64,000 nt of DNA from Chamaecrista fasciculata (taxonomy: Eukaryota; Streptophyta; Magnoliopsida; Fabales; Fabaceae): NCBI GenBank assembly GCA_003254925.1, contig QANZ01001328.1:220402-284401 (forward strand). The letters are read 5' to 3'. Below, one piece after another: positions 61,552-64,000 of this stretch (position 1 is its first letter; every line of letters begins with the position of its first letter). Position numbers and translations under genes: made by a program. The notes below the pieces were generated by a model. The model was given only the letters and a program-made list of their open reading frames with translations. It was not told the origin of the DNA and made no database searches.

Positions 61552-61700
61552 TGTTGGAGATTGTGCCCTAGGGCCAATCATTTTATAGATATGTTGAGAA
61601 CATATCAATTAATTTATGGAGATAAATTAATGGTTATCATATTATTAGCATGTTTACTATGATAACAATCCGTGATTAATTATGAGATAATTAATCTAAA
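61552..61700 (+). mobile_element. LTR-like fragment ended by a single N
   Basis: It begins tgttggagattgtgccctag, a typical TGTTGGA start of a plant Copia LTR as I recall, and runs to the N at 61701. Beyond the N the sequence is again a MULE arm, so the rest of the LTR is missing from the assembly. Confidence 0.5.
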
Positions 61701-61701
61701 N

Positions 61702-62455
61702 ATCTTTATCTTTTCAAGTCTGAATGCGATAAATTCAAAGTTCAATTTGAATCTTCTATAGTGCACTATAAGTATAATACTGAGAAAGAAAAGAATAAGT
61801 AAAGAGAAAAAGTAGATCCGATTAATACTTTATCTCTACCATATTCCTTTCTCTCAGCAGTACACACAATCTAATTATGACATAAAAAAAAAAATCAAAT
61901 CGAGCCCGAAAGCATATAAGTTTGAGACTAATTTTTTTAAGAAAAAATTAAACGTTTACTATCTATATCCTACACACAATCTTCTCTATCCATTACTCTC
62001 GAGTCCTTTATTTTACAATATTATATGTTTTTCATGTCCCGGCGGCGCTCTCCAAGGAGCTTTTTAGTTGGCCTCCGAACCCTTATTTTATTAGAGATAG
62101 ATTTTATGTTTTCTTCTCTGAACTTCTTTTGCAATTGCTTTTTGATGTATCAAAAAAAACAATATTATAAAAGTACATAAATTTATATCTATCATATCAT
62201 GTCCTCCATATCGTTAATTGCGACAATAAAAATAATCGGCACTTACCTAAAGACACGCTTGCGACGGCTATAAATAGACAACCTATACAAATTAAATTAT
62301 TGAACATGTAGCATTTAACTATGAAACCCATGTTATTAATCAAAGCACACATAAATCATATATTTGTTATGTGGCCCCTAATAATAATATATATAACACC
62401 CAAAGTCAAATAAATTCTTCTCGGACAACCAATGTTTCTGCTCGTTGGACTTTTT
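61702..62455. other. Intergenic DNA with transposon scraps
   Basis: A short MULE arm piece (cttttcaagtctgaatgcga) follows the N; the rest is AT-rich without a supported gene. Confidence 0.4.
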
Positions 62456-62469
62456 TTTTTTTTTTTTCN

Positions 62470-62690
62470 TGGCTAACCATGAGAGAGAAACAAACCTGGC
62501 TTGAAAGGGGAGGGAAAGGAGCTCTGCAAGGAAAAACAACAAATTCCAAACACACAGTTCTTAAGTTCCCGAAACCCAAACAACACTACAAGGACGCCAT
62601 AAGGCTCGACAACACACTGGGTGGAGGCACCACCGGCGAACACGACGAGAACAACCAGATTCAGAAAAGACAACACACCTTTTAGATCTA
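62470..62690. other. GC-richer unidentified segment after a T-run and N
   Basis: An open stretch on both strands (for example ggtggaggcaccaccggcga) that I could not assign to a protein. It starts directly after a T-run with an N (62469), so it may be misjoined. It is not called as a gene. Confidence 0.3.
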
Positions 62691-64000
62691 GTCTAAAAAC
62701 TAAAAGATTGACAACTCAAATCAACATAAATACAAAATTAAAATAAAAGATGACTATGTTAGCAATTTTCTATTTGGTAGACTCATATATTTTATATTTT
62801 ATTTGTTATTAGTCCAATTAATTAGCTATTAAATATTTATAATTAGTCCAATTAATTTATAGATCTCATTGTTATTATTTATGGACTAATTATGTTATTT
62901 TATGAGTCTGAGATAAATAAATAAATAAAATGTGTAGAAACCATAAAGCCCAACCTTGTTGATGGGCCAAGGCTATTTGGGCTAGGTATCTCTAGGGTTG
63001 TGGTTCCCCAAAGTGGGATAGTTATATATAGGAGTTAGTCAGGAAAGTCAGACTAATTTTTCAAAAACCTATTGTGTCACTCTCATATCCATCTTGTGAG
63101 AGGGTTTTGACAACTATCTAACACTTTGGAAGAATTCAACCCGCCTTCGTGCTGATTAGCGATGGATCAAGGTAGGTTTTTTTATCTTTCTTCGTTTGTG
63201 ATTAATTCTTGAAGTTATCTTTGTTAAAGATCATGTTTTACAACCATTCGTTTCGCTTCCGCATTCAGTTTTATGAATTCTTGTATTATATTTGGGTTGG
63301 TTGTAAATTTTTGGCCATCAGACTACTGATGAACACCGCAAGGCAACACACCTTGGCATCCTCTCTGAGAAAGTCTTCTCTTTGATAAGCTCAAATTGCA
63401 ACTCCAGATCTGTCATCCTCTTCTCATGAAGAAGCTTCAACGTCATCTACTATTTGATCAACTCAAGTTGCACATCCATATCTGATGAAGAAAGAAGTAA
63501 ATCTTAGACAAAAATCTCACTCTCACTATAAAGAGAAGAACACCTTCATAGAAAGAAGGAAGCAAAACTCTTACTAGAAAAAAGAGAAAGAAAAAAGAGA
63601 AGGAGTCGCAACCCCTCTTAAACCCAACAATGGTGGAGGGAACTTTAGAGAGAGGCCAGAGAAAGTGGCAGCAGAAAGAGGGGGTTCATATTTTAATCGA
63701 TCAACAAAATAATTGTCCAAATTTTGAATTGTACTTCCTACATCTTTTAAATTTATGGGTGTCGCTTAAAAAAGGCATTTTGTCTGGGTAAACTCTATTT
63801 TTAAGTGAAATAAATAAATGGGAGAAGACACAATAAAATTGTTTATATTTTCTTGAAATTAGATTAATTTGGACCATTAGATAAATCTGACTATCCTTAT
63901 TTTGCCAAGTCATCTATTTTATCCAAATTATGTCATTTGAGTAAGTGGAAATGGTGCTTTTGCAGCTATGTCAAGATACCAAAAACAATGTTATCTCATT
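62691..64000. other. Intergenic DNA at the window edge
   Basis: A possible LTR-like promoter (gttatatataggag near 63022) with a leader up to about 63170; otherwise AT-rich. No coding region could be supported. Confidence 0.35.

Noticed and set aside
62371-62685. Open frame across the T-run and N at 62469
   Set aside because: It crosses an unresolved base in a homopolymer and has no recognisable domain.
1-64000. CRISPR array, operon or bacterial defence system
   Set aside because: The tandem repeats seen are transposon arms or microsatellites and the genes have introns; the window is plant nuclear DNA.

Overview
This is nuclear DNA from a flowering plant, most likely a dicot. It is AT-rich, has intron-containing genes with GT..AG junctions, and plant-type transposons and retrotransposons make up much of the intergenic DNA. 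One 232-bp gap (12591-12822) and five isolated single N bases mark assembly joins.

Six protein-coding genes can be built exon by exon. (1) 949-6341, minus: PHD-finger/homeodomain protein of the PRHA/HAT3.1 type, 695 aa, 10 coding exons plus a leader intron. (2) 17499-17771, minus: 90-aa mitochondrial ATP synthase subunit f-like protein. (3) 24477-31863, plus: ANTH/AP180 clathrin assembly protein, 592 aa, 15 exons. (4) 35898-37284, minus: 193-aa protein with a mitochondrial-type N-terminus and unknown function. (5) 44167-47640, plus: 301-aa ER-membrane protein, probably the plant ERAD component EBS7. (6) 49849-54886, minus: TBC-domain Rab-GAP, 846 aa. From memory, genes 1, 6, 5 and 2 correspond to Arabidopsis At4g29940, At4g29950, At4g29960 and At4g30010, so the window looks like an expanded, rearranged relative of that Arabidopsis block.

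Between the genes lies a dense set of foldback elements. They share subterminal TTTTGGTCC-like repeats, GG..CAAA-like ends and 9-bp target-site duplications (TSDs), which points to non-autonomous Mutator-like elements (MULEs). Nine have perfect 9-bp TSDs as distinct insertions, and several are nested. One (8274-9102) carries a GC-rich internal piece that reads, on the minus strand, as the N-terminal part of splicing factor 1 (SF1/BBP), which makes it a Pack-MULE. Four hAT-type MITEs have 8-bp duplications. A full-length but decayed RTE-clade LINE (19796-23043) and two 5'-truncated relatives each have exact target duplications. A Helitron-like inverted structure at 37.7-39.6 kb surrounds an RPA-like gene fragment. 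About 2.2 kb of that structure plus a neighbouring MULE is repeated in tandem, with a single N at the junction.

The host genes belong to separate processes (transcription, respiration, endocytosis, ER quality control, Rab GTPase control); nothing suggests they act as one pathway. No new multigene system was found. The most notable content is the nested MULE/Pack-MULE landscape.
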